Part shown: in pieces, positions 5,091 through 14,880 of the stretch
Layout of the letters: each line of letters starts with the position of its first letter
How positions within the stretch are numbered: position 1 is the stretch's first letter
Assembly: GCA_021812805.1 (NCBI GenBank)
Contig: JAKAMQ010000010.1
Location: forward strand, 1 to 34,471
Length of the DNA stretch: 34,471 nucleotides
Reading direction: 5' to 3'
Source of the DNA: Acidobacteriota bacterium
Lineage (GTDB): Bacteria; Acidobacteriota; Holophagae; Holophagales; Holophagaceae
Notes under the pieces: generated by a model
The model's input: only the letters and a program-made list of their open reading frames with translations
Told to the model about the DNA's origin: nothing
Databases searched by the model: none
Made by a program: the position numbers and the translations under genes

Positions 5091-8009
5091 TCACCCCACC
5101 TCCAGCACCGCCAGTCCGTCCTGTCGTGTGCTGCGGCCGCGGACGGGGACGATGTCGCCGACGCGGTAGGGGCGCTGGCGGCGTTTGAGGACGGGGGGGA
5201 AGGCGACGGCTTCGGCGAGGCCGGTCTCGTCTTCGAAGGTGATGAACTGCATGCGCTCGCCTTGCTCGGTGGCCACGTCCTTGTCGGCCACCACCAGCGC
5301 CCAGAAGCGGAGGGCGCGCCCGGGCTTCGCAACGTCCGCCGCGCGGTCGGGGCCGCCACCCTTCCGCACGCGGGCGAGGGCGGCGGGGTGGAGTTCCAGG
5401 GTGAGGCCCATCGTCTCCAGTTCCAGGTCGGCGCGCTCGAAAAGATCGGTGGGCCTCGGGCGCACGCCGGCGGGCACGCCGCCCAGCCGCGCCCACATCA
5501 GGCGCGTGCGGTCGCCATCCGGGGCCCAGTGGTCGAAGGCCCCGGCGGCGCAGAGGGCCTCGGCGGTGGGCACGGAGAGGGCCGTGCGGCCCAGCAGGTC
5601 GTCCAGGTGCGCGAAGGGGCCGTGGCGCTCGCGTTCCTCCAGCAGCGCCTCCACCTCCGCCTGCCGGGCGCCCTTCACTTGCATGAGCCCCACGCGCAGG
5701 GCCTGCTCGCCCTCGGCGGTGAAGGGCCAGGCGGAGGCATTGGCATCGGGGCCCCGCACCACCAGCCGGTGGCGGCGGGCATCGCCCAGGTAGGCGATGG
5801 CGGGGTAGTAGCCGCCCTGGTTGGTGATGACGGAGGCGAAGAACACCGCCGGATGGTGGGCCTTCAGCCACGCGCTCTCGAAGCTCACCTGGGCGTAGCT
5901 GGCCGAGTGGGGCTTGCAGAAGGAGTAGCCCGTGAAGGTGCGGATCATGTCCCAGGCCTCGTCCACCGTGGCGGGCCGCACGCGGCGCTCGGCGCAGCCC
6001 CGGCGGAACCGCGCCTCGAAGAGGGGCAGCTTCGCCTCGCAGTCGGGCTTGCCCAGCAGCTTGCGGAGCTGGTCGGCGTCGTGGTGGCTCCAGCCCGCCA
6101 GGGCCACGCAGACCTTGATGACATCCTCCTGGTAGACCAGCACGCCGAAGCTGTCGGACAGCAGCTCGTTGAACACGGGATCGGAGGGCTCCCAGGCCTC
6201 CTCGCCCCGGCTGCGCTTCACGTAGCGGTCCACCCAGCGGTAGGCCGCCGGGCGGATGAGGCTGGAGTGGATCACCAGCGTCTCGAAGTCGCCCTTCTTC
6301 ACCCGCTGCTGGAGCTGGCGCGTGGCGGGGCTCTCCACGTAGAAGACGCCGATGCTGTCGCCGCGCGCCAGCAGATCCTGCGTGGCGGGATCCTCCCGCG
6401 AATGGGCGCCGGGATCGGCGGGCACGGCGTCGCCCAGGATCTCGTAGGCGTCGCGGATGACGGCCAGGCTGCGGTTCCCCAGCAGGTCAATCTTCACCAG
6501 GCCGTAGTTCTCCACGCCGTCCTTGTCCCAGGTGGTGGTGGACACGCCCTCCTTGGCGGGCGCGGGCTGGAAGGCTGCGTGTTCCCAGAAGGGGCCGGGC
6601 GTCACGACGGTGCCGCCGGGGTGCACGGAGAACTGGTGGAAGTGGCCCGTGAGCGCCGCGGCCTGGCGCAGGATCATGCCCCAGGCAGGGTTCTCCGCCG
6701 CGCGGTCCAGGCCACCTTCCCAGCCGCGCACGTACCGCGCCAGCTGCTTGAGCTCGCTGTCGGGCCGCCCGTGGGCCTGGGCCACGGCCCGCAGGGCGCC
6801 CTTGGGCTTGAAGAAGGCGTGGTTGGCCACCATGGCCACCCGATGGCGGCCGTAGCGCGCGAAGACCGACTGGATGACGGCGTCGCGCTCGTCCCAGGCG
6901 AAATCAATGTCCATGTCCGGCGGATCCCGGCGCTCCTTGGTGAGGAAGCGCTCGAACAGGAGGTTCGTGGCCACGGGATCCACGTTGCTGAGGCCCAGGG
7001 CGTAGCTCACCAGGGAGGCCGCGCCGCTGCCCCGTCCGCAGATGCGGGGTGTCGCGCCCTGGGCGGCCTGGACGATGTCCTGCACCAGCAGGAAGTAGCG
7101 GGCGAAGCCCTTGTAGGCGATGAGGTCCAGCTCCTGTTCCATGCGGGCCAGCACCGCGCCGTCCGCCTTCGGGAACCGCACTGCCACACCCGCCCGCACC
7201 CGCTCGCGCAGGAGGGCGTCCAGGTCCGCGCCCTCGCGGCCCAGGGGTTCGGGCAGCACCCAGCCGCCCCAGTGGAGGGACCAGCCGGCCACCTGCTCCA
7301 GCGCGGCGGCGGTGGCCTTCGCCACGGCGGGCTCGCCGAAGGGGAAGCGGGCCTCCCAGTCGGCGCGGGGCACGGCGGCGTCGGCCGGATCCCATAGGGC
7401 CTCGGTGCGGATCAGCGTGGCCTGCGCCGCGATGGCCCGCTTCAGCCGATGCATCTCCAGGCCCTCGGCCGTGCGGAAGCGCAGCACCTGGGGCGCCACC
7501 ACCGTCAAGCCCGTGGCCAGGGCTTTCCGGGCCTCCTGGGCCCGGCGGGGATGGCCCAGCAGGGCGCCCTGGAGGCCCTCCCGCAGGAGCGCGTCCAGGC
7601 CCGCGAGATCCTCCGCCAGCAGCACACAGCCTCCCGGTGGCTCGGGCTCCCCGAGGCCGGGGATCACGAGATCGGAGCGCGCCGCGTGGGCCTGGGCCGA
7701 CAGCAGGCGGTTTAGGGCCGCGTAGCCCGCATCGCTGACGGGCAGCGCACCGTAGCCGTGCCCGCGCCACGTGAACCGCGCCCCCAGGTGCAGGCGGAAG
7801 TCCGCCCAGTCCGGATCCGGCGGCAGGCCCTCCAGTTCCCGGGCCTGGTGGATCCACGCCAGCGCCTCCCGCAGCTTCGGGTAGCCCGCCACACCCTGGT
7901 CCCAGCAGACCAGGTCGCGGTAGCCCAGGGTGCGCGCCAGGCGCAGCAGCTGCTTCGCCGGGTAGACGCCTTCACCTGTGGAGAAATCGGAAATGCCGAG
8001 GGCGAACAT
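5091..8009 (-). CDS. dnaE2: Error-prone DNA polymerase III alpha subunit, DnaE2/ImuC-like, with degenerate PHP domain
   Basis: GRGSGAASLVSYALGLSNVDP, PPDMDIDFAWDERD, VKIDLLGNRSLAVI, SFCKPHSASYAQVSFESAWLKAHHP; lies 6 bp downstream of the imuB-like stop. Confidence 0.85.
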   Translation of the reverse strand: MFALGISDFSTGEGVYPAKQLLRLARTLGYRDLVCWDQGVAGYPKLREALAWIHQARELEGLPPDPDWADFRLHLGARFTWRGHGYGALPVSDAGYAALNRLLSAQAHAARSDLVIPGLGEPEPPGGCVLLAEDLAGLDALLREGLQGALLGHPRRAQEARKALATGLTVVAPQVLRFRTAEGLEMHRLKRAIAAQATLIRTEALWDPADAAVPRADWEARFPFGEPAVAKATAAALEQVAGWSLHWGGWVLPEPLGREGADLDALLRERVRAGVAVRFPKADGAVLARMEQELDLIAYKGFARYFLLVQDIVQAAQGATPRICGRGSGAASLVSYALGLSNVDPVATNLLFERFLTKERRDPPDMDIDFAWDERDAVIQSVFARYGRHRVAMVANHAFFKPKGALRAVAQAHGRPDSELKQLARYVRGWEGGLDRAAENPAWGMILRQAAALTGHFHQFSVHPGGTVVTPGPFWEHAAFQPAPAKEGVSTTTWDKDGVENYGLVKIDLLGNRSLAVIRDAYEILGDAVPADPGAHSREDPATQDLLARGDSIGVFYVESPATRQLQQRVKKGDFETLVIHSSLIRPAAYRWVDRYVKRSRGEEAWEPSDPVFNELLSDSFGVLVYQEDVIKVCVALAGWSHHDADQLRKLLGKPDCEAKLPLFEARFRRGCAERRVRPATVDEAWDMIRTFTGYSFCKPHSASYAQVSFESAWLKAHHPAVFFASVITNQGGYYPAIAYLGDARRHRLVVRGPDANASAWPFTAEGEQALRVGLMQVKGARQAEVEALLEERERHGPFAHLDDLLGRTALSVPTAEALCAAGAFDHWAPDGDRTRLMWARLGGVPAGVRPRPTDLFERADLELETMGLTLELHPAALARVRKGGGPDRAADVAKPGRALRFWALVVADKDVATEQGERMQFITFEDETGLAEAVAFPPVLKRRQRPYRVGDIVPVRGRSTRQDGLAVLEVG

Positions 8010-8015
8010 GGGGCA

Positions 8016-9137
8016 TCAAGCCCCCTTTCCCATCCATCCCGGCCGCACCGCCTGGTCGGGGAAGCGGCGACGGAGCCTCGCCAGGGCGGGTTCGAGGCGG
8101 TCGAGCTTGGCGTTCCGGGGATCCTCGAAGAGGCTCCGCTCGCGGCCCAGGCCCCAGGCCAAACGCAGCTCCACCTCGCGGACCAGCAGGCGCCGGGTGG
8201 CGAGGGCCAGGAAGGCCTGCTGGATGCGGCGGGCCAGCACCAGGGGCGGGGCCGCCAGATCCTCCGGCTCGGCGCGCCAGGCGTGGGGCTCGCCGTCCAC
8301 ATCCCACCAACGCAGCACCAACGTCCGGGGGTGGCGGGGATCGGACCAGAGCCAGTCGAGGCAGCGCACGGCCAGGGCCACCTCCTCCGGCAGGCGGGGG
8401 GGCTGGAGGCGCCAGCCGTGGCGGGCGTGGCCGGGACGCTCGGTGAGCAGGGGCAGGCGGGGCCGGTCCTCGCCCCGCACCCGGGCCCGCAGATCCGGCG
8501 CCAGCGTGGGGTTTGTCAGCTCCGCCAGCACGGGCAGGGGCACGGGCTGGAGGTCGCCGAAGGACCGCAGGCCCAGTCGGCGGAACCGCTCGTGCAGGCG
8601 CGGGGCCAGGTCGGGCAGGCGGCGCAGGGGCTCGGGCGCCAGGAAGGTGGCTTCGGCGCCCTCCACCACCCGCTCCAGCCGGTGTTCGGCATGGGCCGCG
8701 AACTGGGCGGCGGTGGCGCTGAGGGAGAGGCCGCCGTGGCTCTCCCAGCCGTGCCGTGCGGCCAGCTCCCGGCGGATGCGCTCAGCAGTATCCGGCAGGG
8801 GGCCGAAGAGCCGCTGGGTGCCCTGGAGCTCCACCAGGGCCTCGCCCAGGCGCAGGAGCTGGCCCTGGGGTGTCCAATGCTGAAGAAGGGTTCCCAGCTC
8901 CGCCTGGGCCTCCCACCAGACCTGGGGGGAGGGATCCAGCACCCCCAGCCCCGGTGCGGCGCGGAGGGCCTGGTCCATGGGCTGGCCCGGCGCCAGCCCC
9001 TCGGCCCGGCCCAGGCGGTTCACGAACCAGAGGGTGGGCGAGCGGGGACTCTCGGGGCTCAGGAAGGCCAGGGGCCGGCCCCGCAGGCTCCCATTCCGGC
9101 CGCAGGCCAGCTGGAACGGCAGTTCGGGAACCCACAT
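8016..9137 (-). CDS. imuB: ImuB-like Y-family polymerase homologue (mutasome component)
   Basis: MWVPELPFQLACGR..., ALVELQGTQRLFGPLP, LSATAAQFAAHAEH; canonical Y-family acidic motifs absent as in ImuB; coupled to the dnaE2-like gene. Confidence 0.75.
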   Translation of the reverse strand: MWVPELPFQLACGRNGSLRGRPLAFLSPESPRSPTLWFVNRLGRAEGLAPGQPMDQALRAAPGLGVLDPSPQVWWEAQAELGTLLQHWTPQGQLLRLGEALVELQGTQRLFGPLPDTAERIRRELAARHGWESHGGLSLSATAAQFAAHAEHRLERVVEGAEATFLAPEPLRRLPDLAPRLHERFRRLGLRSFGDLQPVPLPVLAELTNPTLAPDLRARVRGEDRPRLPLLTERPGHARHGWRLQPPRLPEEVALAVRCLDWLWSDPRHPRTLVLRWWDVDGEPHAWRAEPEDLAAPPLVLARRIQQAFLALATRRLLVREVELRLAWGLGRERSLFEDPRNAKLDRLEPALARLRRRFPDQAVRPGWMGKGA

Positions 9138-9232
9138 CGCCAGCACCGGAACCTCCAGGGGGGATCCAAGTATGGCGTAAAAAAAGCGAAAAACAATCTC
9201 GACCGGGACCATCTGCGGTTGAATGGCATCTC

Positions 9233-10267
9233 ATGCCGCGCTTCTACGCCGATGCCAACGCCACGGTGCCGCCCCACCCAGAGGCGGTGGAGGCCGTGCG
9301 GCGGGCCATGGTGGAGGACTGGGCGAATCCCACCAGCACCCACCGCGAAGGGCAGCGGGCGCGCTACAAGCTGGAGGAGGCCCGGCGGGAGATCGCGGTG
9401 TCCCTGGGCGTGGCGCCCGGGGAGCTGGTGTTCTGCGCCAGTGCGACGGAGGCCTTGCACCTTCTGATCCGCGGGCTCCGGCCCGCCCTGGGGGATCGGC
9501 CTGTCGCCGTGTTCCCCGGCGAGCACAGCGCCTGCCTGAGCCCCCTGCGCGACTGGAGCCGGGTGGCCTGGCTGCCGGAGGTGCCGGAGGGCTGCGCCAC
9601 GGTGGTGCAGATGGCGGCGAGCAACGAGACGGGGATCCTCTACCCGATGCCCCAGGTGTCCGGCGCGGTGCGGGTGAAGGATTGCGCCCAGGCCTGGGGC
9701 AAGGTGCCCGTGGACCTCACGGACTGCGACGCCGCCGTGTTCAGCGGCCACAAGATGGGCGGTCCGCGGGGCGCGGCATTGTTGTGGATGCGGCCCGGTC
9801 TGCCCTGGGAGGCGGTGATGGAGGGCCCGCAGGAGCGGCGCCGGCGCGGCGGCACGGAGGATCTGCCCGCCATCCTGGGCCTGGCGGCGGCGGTGCGGCA
9901 TTTGACGGAGCGTCAATCCCTGAATGCGTCCTTGGTCACACTGCGCGATGCCCTCGAGGCCGAGATCCTGGGCTGGAACCGGGGCATCGAGGTGATCGGG
10001 AAGGACCGGCCCCGCCTGCCGAACACCGCGGCCCTGCTGCTTCGCGGGCGGAACGGGGAGGCGGTCCAGGCGGCCCTGGACCTGGCTGGCTTCGCCGTCA
10101 GCACGGGCAGCGCCTGCCACAGCGGGGCGGTGAAGCCGAGTCACGCGATCACGACCCTTGGGTATTCTTCGGACGAGGCGCGGTCGGTGGTGCGGTTGTC
10201 GCTCCTGCCGGATGCGCGCCCGGCCGATGCGGAAGCCCTTGCGGCGGCCCTCCAGCGACTCACCTGA
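9233..10267 (+). CDS. Cysteine desulfurase / class V aminotransferase (NifS/IscS-like)
   Basis: YADANATVPPHPEAVEAV, NPTSTHREGQRAR, AASNETGILYP, FSGHKMGGPRGAALL, FAVSTGSACHSG. Confidence 0.85.
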   Translation: MPRFYADANATVPPHPEAVEAVRRAMVEDWANPTSTHREGQRARYKLEEARREIAVSLGVAPGELVFCASATEALHLLIRGLRPALGDRPVAVFPGEHSACLSPLRDWSRVAWLPEVPEGCATVVQMAASNETGILYPMPQVSGAVRVKDCAQAWGKVPVDLTDCDAAVFSGHKMGGPRGAALLWMRPGLPWEAVMEGPQERRRRGGTEDLPAILGLAAAVRHLTERQSLNASLVTLRDALEAEILGWNRGIEVIGKDRPRLPNTAALLLRGRNGEAVQAALDLAGFAVSTGSACHSGAVKPSHAITTLGYSSDEARSVVRLSLLPDARPADAEALAAALQRLT

Positions 10268-10302
10268 TCGGTGCCCCGGCCCCCCGGGGCCGGGGAGCGT
10301 CC

Positions 10303-11988
10303 ATGTTCCAGCAGAGTCTCCTGTTCCTGGCCCACAACCCGCTGCTGCTGCTCTTTGCGGTGGTGGCCCTCGGCTACCCGATCAGCAAGATCCGCATCGC
10401 CGGGGCCTCCCTCGGCATCGCGAGCATCCTCTTCGCCGGCATCGCCCTGGGGGCGCTGGTGATCCGGCCGGATCTGGATCCGGGGCTCCGGCACAACCTC
10501 TCCCTGGAGATGAAGCTGGTCTACGAGCTGGGGCTGGCGATCTTCGTGTACGCCATGGGCCTCTCCATCGCCCACAGCTTCTGGGCCGCCTTCAGCCGGG
10601 AGGGGCTGCGGAAGAACGCGGTGGTCCTGGTAGCGCTGGTGGCCTCCACGGCCTTCGTGGTGGTGCTGGCGCGGCTGCTGCACTTCAACGCCCGCTACGC
10701 CGCGGGGCTCATGACCGGCAGCCTGAACAACATGCCGGCCCTGGCGGGGGTGGTGGACCGGGTGAAGTCCATGCCAGGCATGGGCCCCCTGCAGGTGGCC
10801 GAGCCCACCGTGGCCTCCGCCATCGCCTATCCCTTCGGGGTGGTAGTGCCCATGCTCGCGCTGCTGGTGGCGCCCCGGCTCTTCCGGGTGGACCTGCGGA
10901 AGGAGGCCGAGGGGCTCAAGGAATACCAGACGGGCCACCACAGCCTGGAGGTCTGGACGATCCGCGTGACGCGGCCCGAGGCCGCCTCTCTCCGCAAGCA
11001 CGATCTCTGCGCGGAGCACGGCTTCCGCGTGGTGTTCGGCCGCGTGCTCCGCAAGGCCGAGCTGCTGCTGCCTGGCCCCGGGTTCCGGCTGGACCTGGAT
11101 GACCTGGTCACAGTGGTGGGCGCTCCGGACGACCTGGCGAAGGTGGTAGGGCTGCTGGGTGAGCGCAGCCACGTGGAGCTGGACCGGGACCAGAGCGCCC
11201 TGGATGCCACGCGGATCTTCGTGTCCCGTCCCGAGGTGGTGGGCGTGCCCCTGGGGCACCTGGACTTGGTGGCGACGCACCAGGCCATCATCACCCGCGT
11301 CCGCCGGGGCGATCTGTGGTTCGTGCCCGACGGGGACACCGTGCTGGAACTGGGCGACCGGGTGCGCGTGACGACGCGGCGGGACAACATCCAGGCCGTC
11401 GAGTCCTTCTTCGGCGACAGCTACCACGCCCTCAGCGATGTCAGCTTCCTCACCTTCGCCATGGGCCTGGCGGCGGGCCTGGTGCTGGGCGAGGTGCCCA
11501 TCCCGCTGGGTGGCGGCATGATCTTCAAGCTCGGCTTCGCGGGGGGACCGCTGATCGTGGCCCTCATCCTTGGTCGGATCCATCGCCTGGGGCGCCTGGT
11601 GTGGAACTTCCCCTACGGCGCCAACCACACGGTCCTCCAGTTCGGCCTGGTGCTGTTCTCCGCGGGGATCGGCCTGATCTCCGGCGAAGGCTTCCGGGCC
11701 ATCGTGTCGGACCATCCTGGCGTGGTGCCCCTCTTCCTGGCGGCCTCCTTCGCGATCTGCCTCGTGGCGGATGCCCTGGCGCTCTACGTGGGCTACCGCC
11801 TGCTCCGGGTGCCCATGAACGTGATGTTCGGCATCCTTGCCGGGGCGCACACCCAGCCCGTCATCCTGGGCTACGCCAGCCAGCAGACGGGCAACGAGCT
11901 GCCCAACGTGGGCTTCGCCACGGTGTATCCCCTGGCCACCATCCTCAAGATCGTGCTGGCCCAGGCGCTGCTGGGGTTCGTGCGGTGA
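10303..11988 (+). CDS. AspT/YidE-type (aspartate:alanine exchanger family) transporter with central TrkA-C-like domains
   Basis: Two TM blocks around a cytosolic RCK-C-like region; AAGLMTGSLNNMPALAG and GILAGAHTQPVILGYA repeats. Confidence 0.8.
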   Translation: MFQQSLLFLAHNPLLLLFAVVALGYPISKIRIAGASLGIASILFAGIALGALVIRPDLDPGLRHNLSLEMKLVYELGLAIFVYAMGLSIAHSFWAAFSREGLRKNAVVLVALVASTAFVVVLARLLHFNARYAAGLMTGSLNNMPALAGVVDRVKSMPGMGPLQVAEPTVASAIAYPFGVVVPMLALLVAPRLFRVDLRKEAEGLKEYQTGHHSLEVWTIRVTRPEAASLRKHDLCAEHGFRVVFGRVLRKAELLLPGPGFRLDLDDLVTVVGAPDDLAKVVGLLGERSHVELDRDQSALDATRIFVSRPEVVGVPLGHLDLVATHQAIITRVRRGDLWFVPDGDTVLELGDRVRVTTRRDNIQAVESFFGDSYHALSDVSFLTFAMGLAAGLVLGEVPIPLGGGMIFKLGFAGGPLIVALILGRIHRLGRLVWNFPYGANHTVLQFGLVLFSAGIGLISGEGFRAIVSDHPGVVPLFLAASFAICLVADALALYVGYRLLRVPMNVMFGILAGAHTQPVILGYASQQTGNELPNVGFATVYPLATILKIVLAQALLGFVR

Positions 11989-12019
11989 GGGCGGGGCCCG
12001 ACCGGGCCTCCGCTCTGGA

Positions 12020-13177
12020 TCAAAGCCCGGGCACCGGCCTGCCGTCGGGCGGCTCCGACCAGCGAATCCCCAGCCAGCGCGCGATCGTAGGTGCGATGTC
12101 CCAGGCGGGGATGTCGCCGAGGGGGCCGCGTCCATCCCCCAGCACCACCAGCCAGGCGTGCATGGAAGGCGTTTCGGGGGCATAGGCGTGGGCGCCAGCC
12201 CGCCCGCGCCGCTCGGCGGCGGCCTCCGCCGGGGTGCGCGCCTGGGAGAGCCAGGTGCCCTCCGGGGCAAGCACCACCAGATCGCCCACGCGGGGGTTCC
12301 CGCCCAGGTGGTAGCGCGTGGGGACTTCCGCCCGGCGCCAGACGGTGAGGCCCGCGGCGCGCAGGCGTTCTGCGGCCGGGCCGGCCTCCGAAGGCTTTCG
12401 GAGGTAGATGTAGGCGCTTCCCCCATGGGCGATGCAGGTGGCGGGAAGACCGTGGAGCAGGTCTGGAATGGACAGACGATGTCGCATGGTGGCCATGCCA
12501 TGGTCCGCCGTGAGGATTACCCGCAGGCCCGGATGAACGGCCATCAGCCTGGCCAGCCAGGGGGCCATTTCGTCATCCAGATGCCTGAGCTTGGCCTTCA
12601 CCTCGGGGCTGCCGGGGCCGTGGAGATGGCCTTCCTCATCGGTGCCGGAAAGATAGGTCATCACCAGCTTCGCGCCATCGGCCAGGGCGGCATCGGAGAA
12701 GGCGAGGCCCTCGGCGTCGGGGTGCCCGGGGTGGAAGGTCTGCATGCGCCAGGCGGTGACCCCCTGCCAGGGGCCGGTGGCGCCGACCCAGTGGTACACC
12801 GCCGTGCGGATGCCGCTGCGGGTGGCGGCCACCCAGAGCGGTTCGCGCTCCAGGTCTTCCACCCGGGAGGCGGCCGGGACCAGGTGGTGGCCAGAGGGCT
12901 CGAGGTAGGCGTTGGCCACCACGCCGTGGTGCTCGGGCCAGCAGCCCGTGGCGAGGGTCACATGGCCGTTGAAGGTGGTGGCCGGGAAGGGGGGCAGCAG
13001 GGCCCCGCGGCGACCCGCCTCCGAAAGGGCCCACACCTTCGGCATGGTGTCGGGGCGGAACTGGTTGGCACCCAGGCCATCCTCGCTGATGATGAGCACC
13101 GGCGCGGATTCCGACGTGGGCGGCGCGGCGGGCGCGGGGAGCACGAGCAGCAAGGCGAGAAGAACGGCGGCGCGCAT
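12020..13177 (-). CDS. Secreted nucleotide pyrophosphatase/phosphodiesterase (alkaline phosphatase superfamily)
   Basis: Signal peptide MRAAVLLALLLVLPAPA; FPATTFNGHVTLATGCWPEHHGVVAN; TYLSGTDEEGHLHGP; ILTADHGM. Confidence 0.8.
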   Translation of the reverse strand: MRAAVLLALLLVLPAPAAPPTSESAPVLIISEDGLGANQFRPDTMPKVWALSEAGRRGALLPPFPATTFNGHVTLATGCWPEHHGVVANAYLEPSGHHLVPAASRVEDLEREPLWVAATRSGIRTAVYHWVGATGPWQGVTAWRMQTFHPGHPDAEGLAFSDAALADGAKLVMTYLSGTDEEGHLHGPGSPEVKAKLRHLDDEMAPWLARLMAVHPGLRVILTADHGMATMRHRLSIPDLLHGLPATCIAHGGSAYIYLRKPSEAGPAAERLRAAGLTVWRRAEVPTRYHLGGNPRVGDLVVLAPEGTWLSQARTPAEAAAERRGRAGAHAYAPETPSMHAWLVVLGDGRGPLGDIPAWDIAPTIARWLGIRWSEPPDGRPVPGL

Positions 13178-13199
13178 GCCCCCAGAGTACCCTGGAAGC

Positions 13200-14390
13200 A
13201 TGGACACGCCCCGCTGGCCCTACCCCCTTCTCCGCCTCAAGCCCGGCAAGGAGGCCCTGCTCTCCAAACGGCATCCCTGGATCTTCAGCGGAGCCGTGGC
13301 GGCGCCGGCCTCCGCGTCCGTGGTGCGGGTGGCCGACGATTCGGGGAACGTGCTGGGCGTGGGCACCGCCAGCCCCGCGAATCCCTTGGCGGCGCGCCTC
13401 TTCCGGTTCGACGACGGGCCCCTGGACGAGGCTTTCTTCCGTGTCCGGTTCGAATCGGCCCTGGCCCTGCGCAAGACCCTGGGCCTCTGGGATCCCCAGG
13501 GCGGCTGCCGGTGGGTGTTCGGCGAGGGCGACGGCCTGCCGGGCCTGGTGGTGGACCGCTACGCCCACGCCCTGGTACTGCAGGTGGGCACGGCGGGGCT
13601 GGAGGCCCTGCGGGACGCCTGGTGGCCCGCGCTCTGGGAGATCGCGAAGCGGGAGGGCCTCACGGCCTTTGTGGAGCGCAGCCAGTCGGGCCGCAAGGAG
13701 GAGGGCCTCGATCCCGTGAACCGCCTGCTGAAGGGCAGCCTGGCGGGGCCGGTGACGGTGCATGAGGGCGCGGCGAAGCTCAGCGTGGACCTGCTGCGGG
13801 GCCAGAAGACGGGCTTCTTCCTGGATCAGCGGGCGCACCGCCTGCAGGTGGGCGCCCACGCCGCGGGCTGCCGGGTGCTCAACGCCTTCGGCTACACCGG
13901 CGGCTTCAGCATCCACGCGGGCCTGGGCGGCGCCACGGAGGTGGCCACCCTGGACATCAGCGGGCCGGCTTTGGACCAGGCGGAACGCGACTGGGCGGTC
14001 AACGGCCTGGAGCCCGCGGCCCACCTGCGGATGGAGGGCGATGCTTTCGAACTCATGCGCCAGCTGGAGCCCGGCGCCTGGGACCGCGTCATCGTGGATC
14101 CCCCGGCCTTCGCCAAGCAGCGCAAGGACGTGGACAAGGCCTTCAAGGCCTACAAGGATGTCTTCCGCCTCGGCGCCCGGGCCACCGCGCCGGGCGGCCT
14201 GCTGTGGGTGTTCTCCTGCAGCCAGCACCTGGACCGCGCCCGCTTCCAGGAGGCCGTCTGGACCGCCCTCCTGGAGGCCGGCCGCGAGGCCCGCGTCCTC
14301 GCCCACCTCGGCCAGCCCGCCGACCATCCCTACGCCCTGAACCACCCCGAGGGGTTCTACCTCAAGGGGCTGTGGCTGGCGGTGGACTGA
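13200..14390 (+). CDS. rlmI: Class I rRNA methyltransferase, RlmI-like (PUA + SAM methyltransferase)
   Basis: RHPWIFSGAV PUA start; GDGLPGLVVDRY; GQKTGFFLDQRAHR; LNAFGYTGGFSIHA; VIVDPPAFAK; FSCSQHL. Confidence 0.85.
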   Translation: MDTPRWPYPLLRLKPGKEALLSKRHPWIFSGAVAAPASASVVRVADDSGNVLGVGTASPANPLAARLFRFDDGPLDEAFFRVRFESALALRKTLGLWDPQGGCRWVFGEGDGLPGLVVDRYAHALVLQVGTAGLEALRDAWWPALWEIAKREGLTAFVERSQSGRKEEGLDPVNRLLKGSLAGPVTVHEGAAKLSVDLLRGQKTGFFLDQRAHRLQVGAHAAGCRVLNAFGYTGGFSIHAGLGGATEVATLDISGPALDQAERDWAVNGLEPAAHLRMEGDAFELMRQLEPGAWDRVIVDPPAFAKQRKDVDKAFKAYKDVFRLGARATAPGGLLWVFSCSQHLDRARFQEAVWTALLEAGREARVLAHLGQPADHPYALNHPEGFYLKGLWLAVD

Positions 14391-14412
14391 ATCATCCGGT
14401 TCTCCAGGGGCC

Positions 14413-14814
14413 TCATCGCTTCCAGGCATCGCCGGGAGAGGCGACGGGAGCGCCGGCCAATAGAGGGATGGGGAGCACCGAGGCGGGATGGCTGGGATCC
14501 TGGTGCATGAAGGCGTACAACTCGCGTTGGCCCTGCGTGTCCATGGGGTGGAACTCGCGCCAGACCTGCTCCAGCACCCGGAAGGACAGGAGCTTCAGCG
14601 CGGCGGTCTCGTCGGTGCCGATCACCTCCACCGTGGCCCCGGGTGTGGTTCGCTGAGCCGAATCCTGGGGCAGCATCTCCCTCAGTTGTTCCCGAAGGGG
14701 CAGGAAGGCGGCCTGGAGGGCGCGGGATTGCTCCAGGGGCATCGGGATGGGCAAGGGCCGGGGCGACTGCCCCGCGAGACTCGCGGCGAGAAGAAGGACG
14801 AACCAGGGGCGCAT
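14413..14814 (-). CDS. Hypothetical secreted protein
   Basis: Signal-peptide-like MRPWFVLLLAASLAGQ; no domain recognised. Confidence 0.5.
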   Translation of the reverse strand: MRPWFVLLLAASLAGQSPRPLPIPMPLEQSRALQAAFLPLREQLREMLPQDSAQRTTPGATVEVIGTDETAALKLLSFRVLEQVWREFHPMDTQGQRELYAFMHQDPSHPASVLPIPLLAGAPVASPGDAWKR

Positions 14815-14880
14815 GCCCTCTGAGTGTTCCCAGCCCGTGGCAGGTTTCAGTGACCGTCACCGGGCGGATCGAGGATTCCC

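Noticed and set aside
5262-7397. 711-aa plus-strand ORF opposite the dnaE2-like gene
   Set aside because: Antisense artefact of high GC; no domain pattern, and the minus-strand polymerase is certain.
10141-12501. 786-aa minus-strand ORF opposite the AspT/YidE-type transporter
   Set aside because: Low-complexity His/Gln/Gly/Arg-rich translation typical of antisense frames in high-GC genes; the + strand gene is clearly recognisable.
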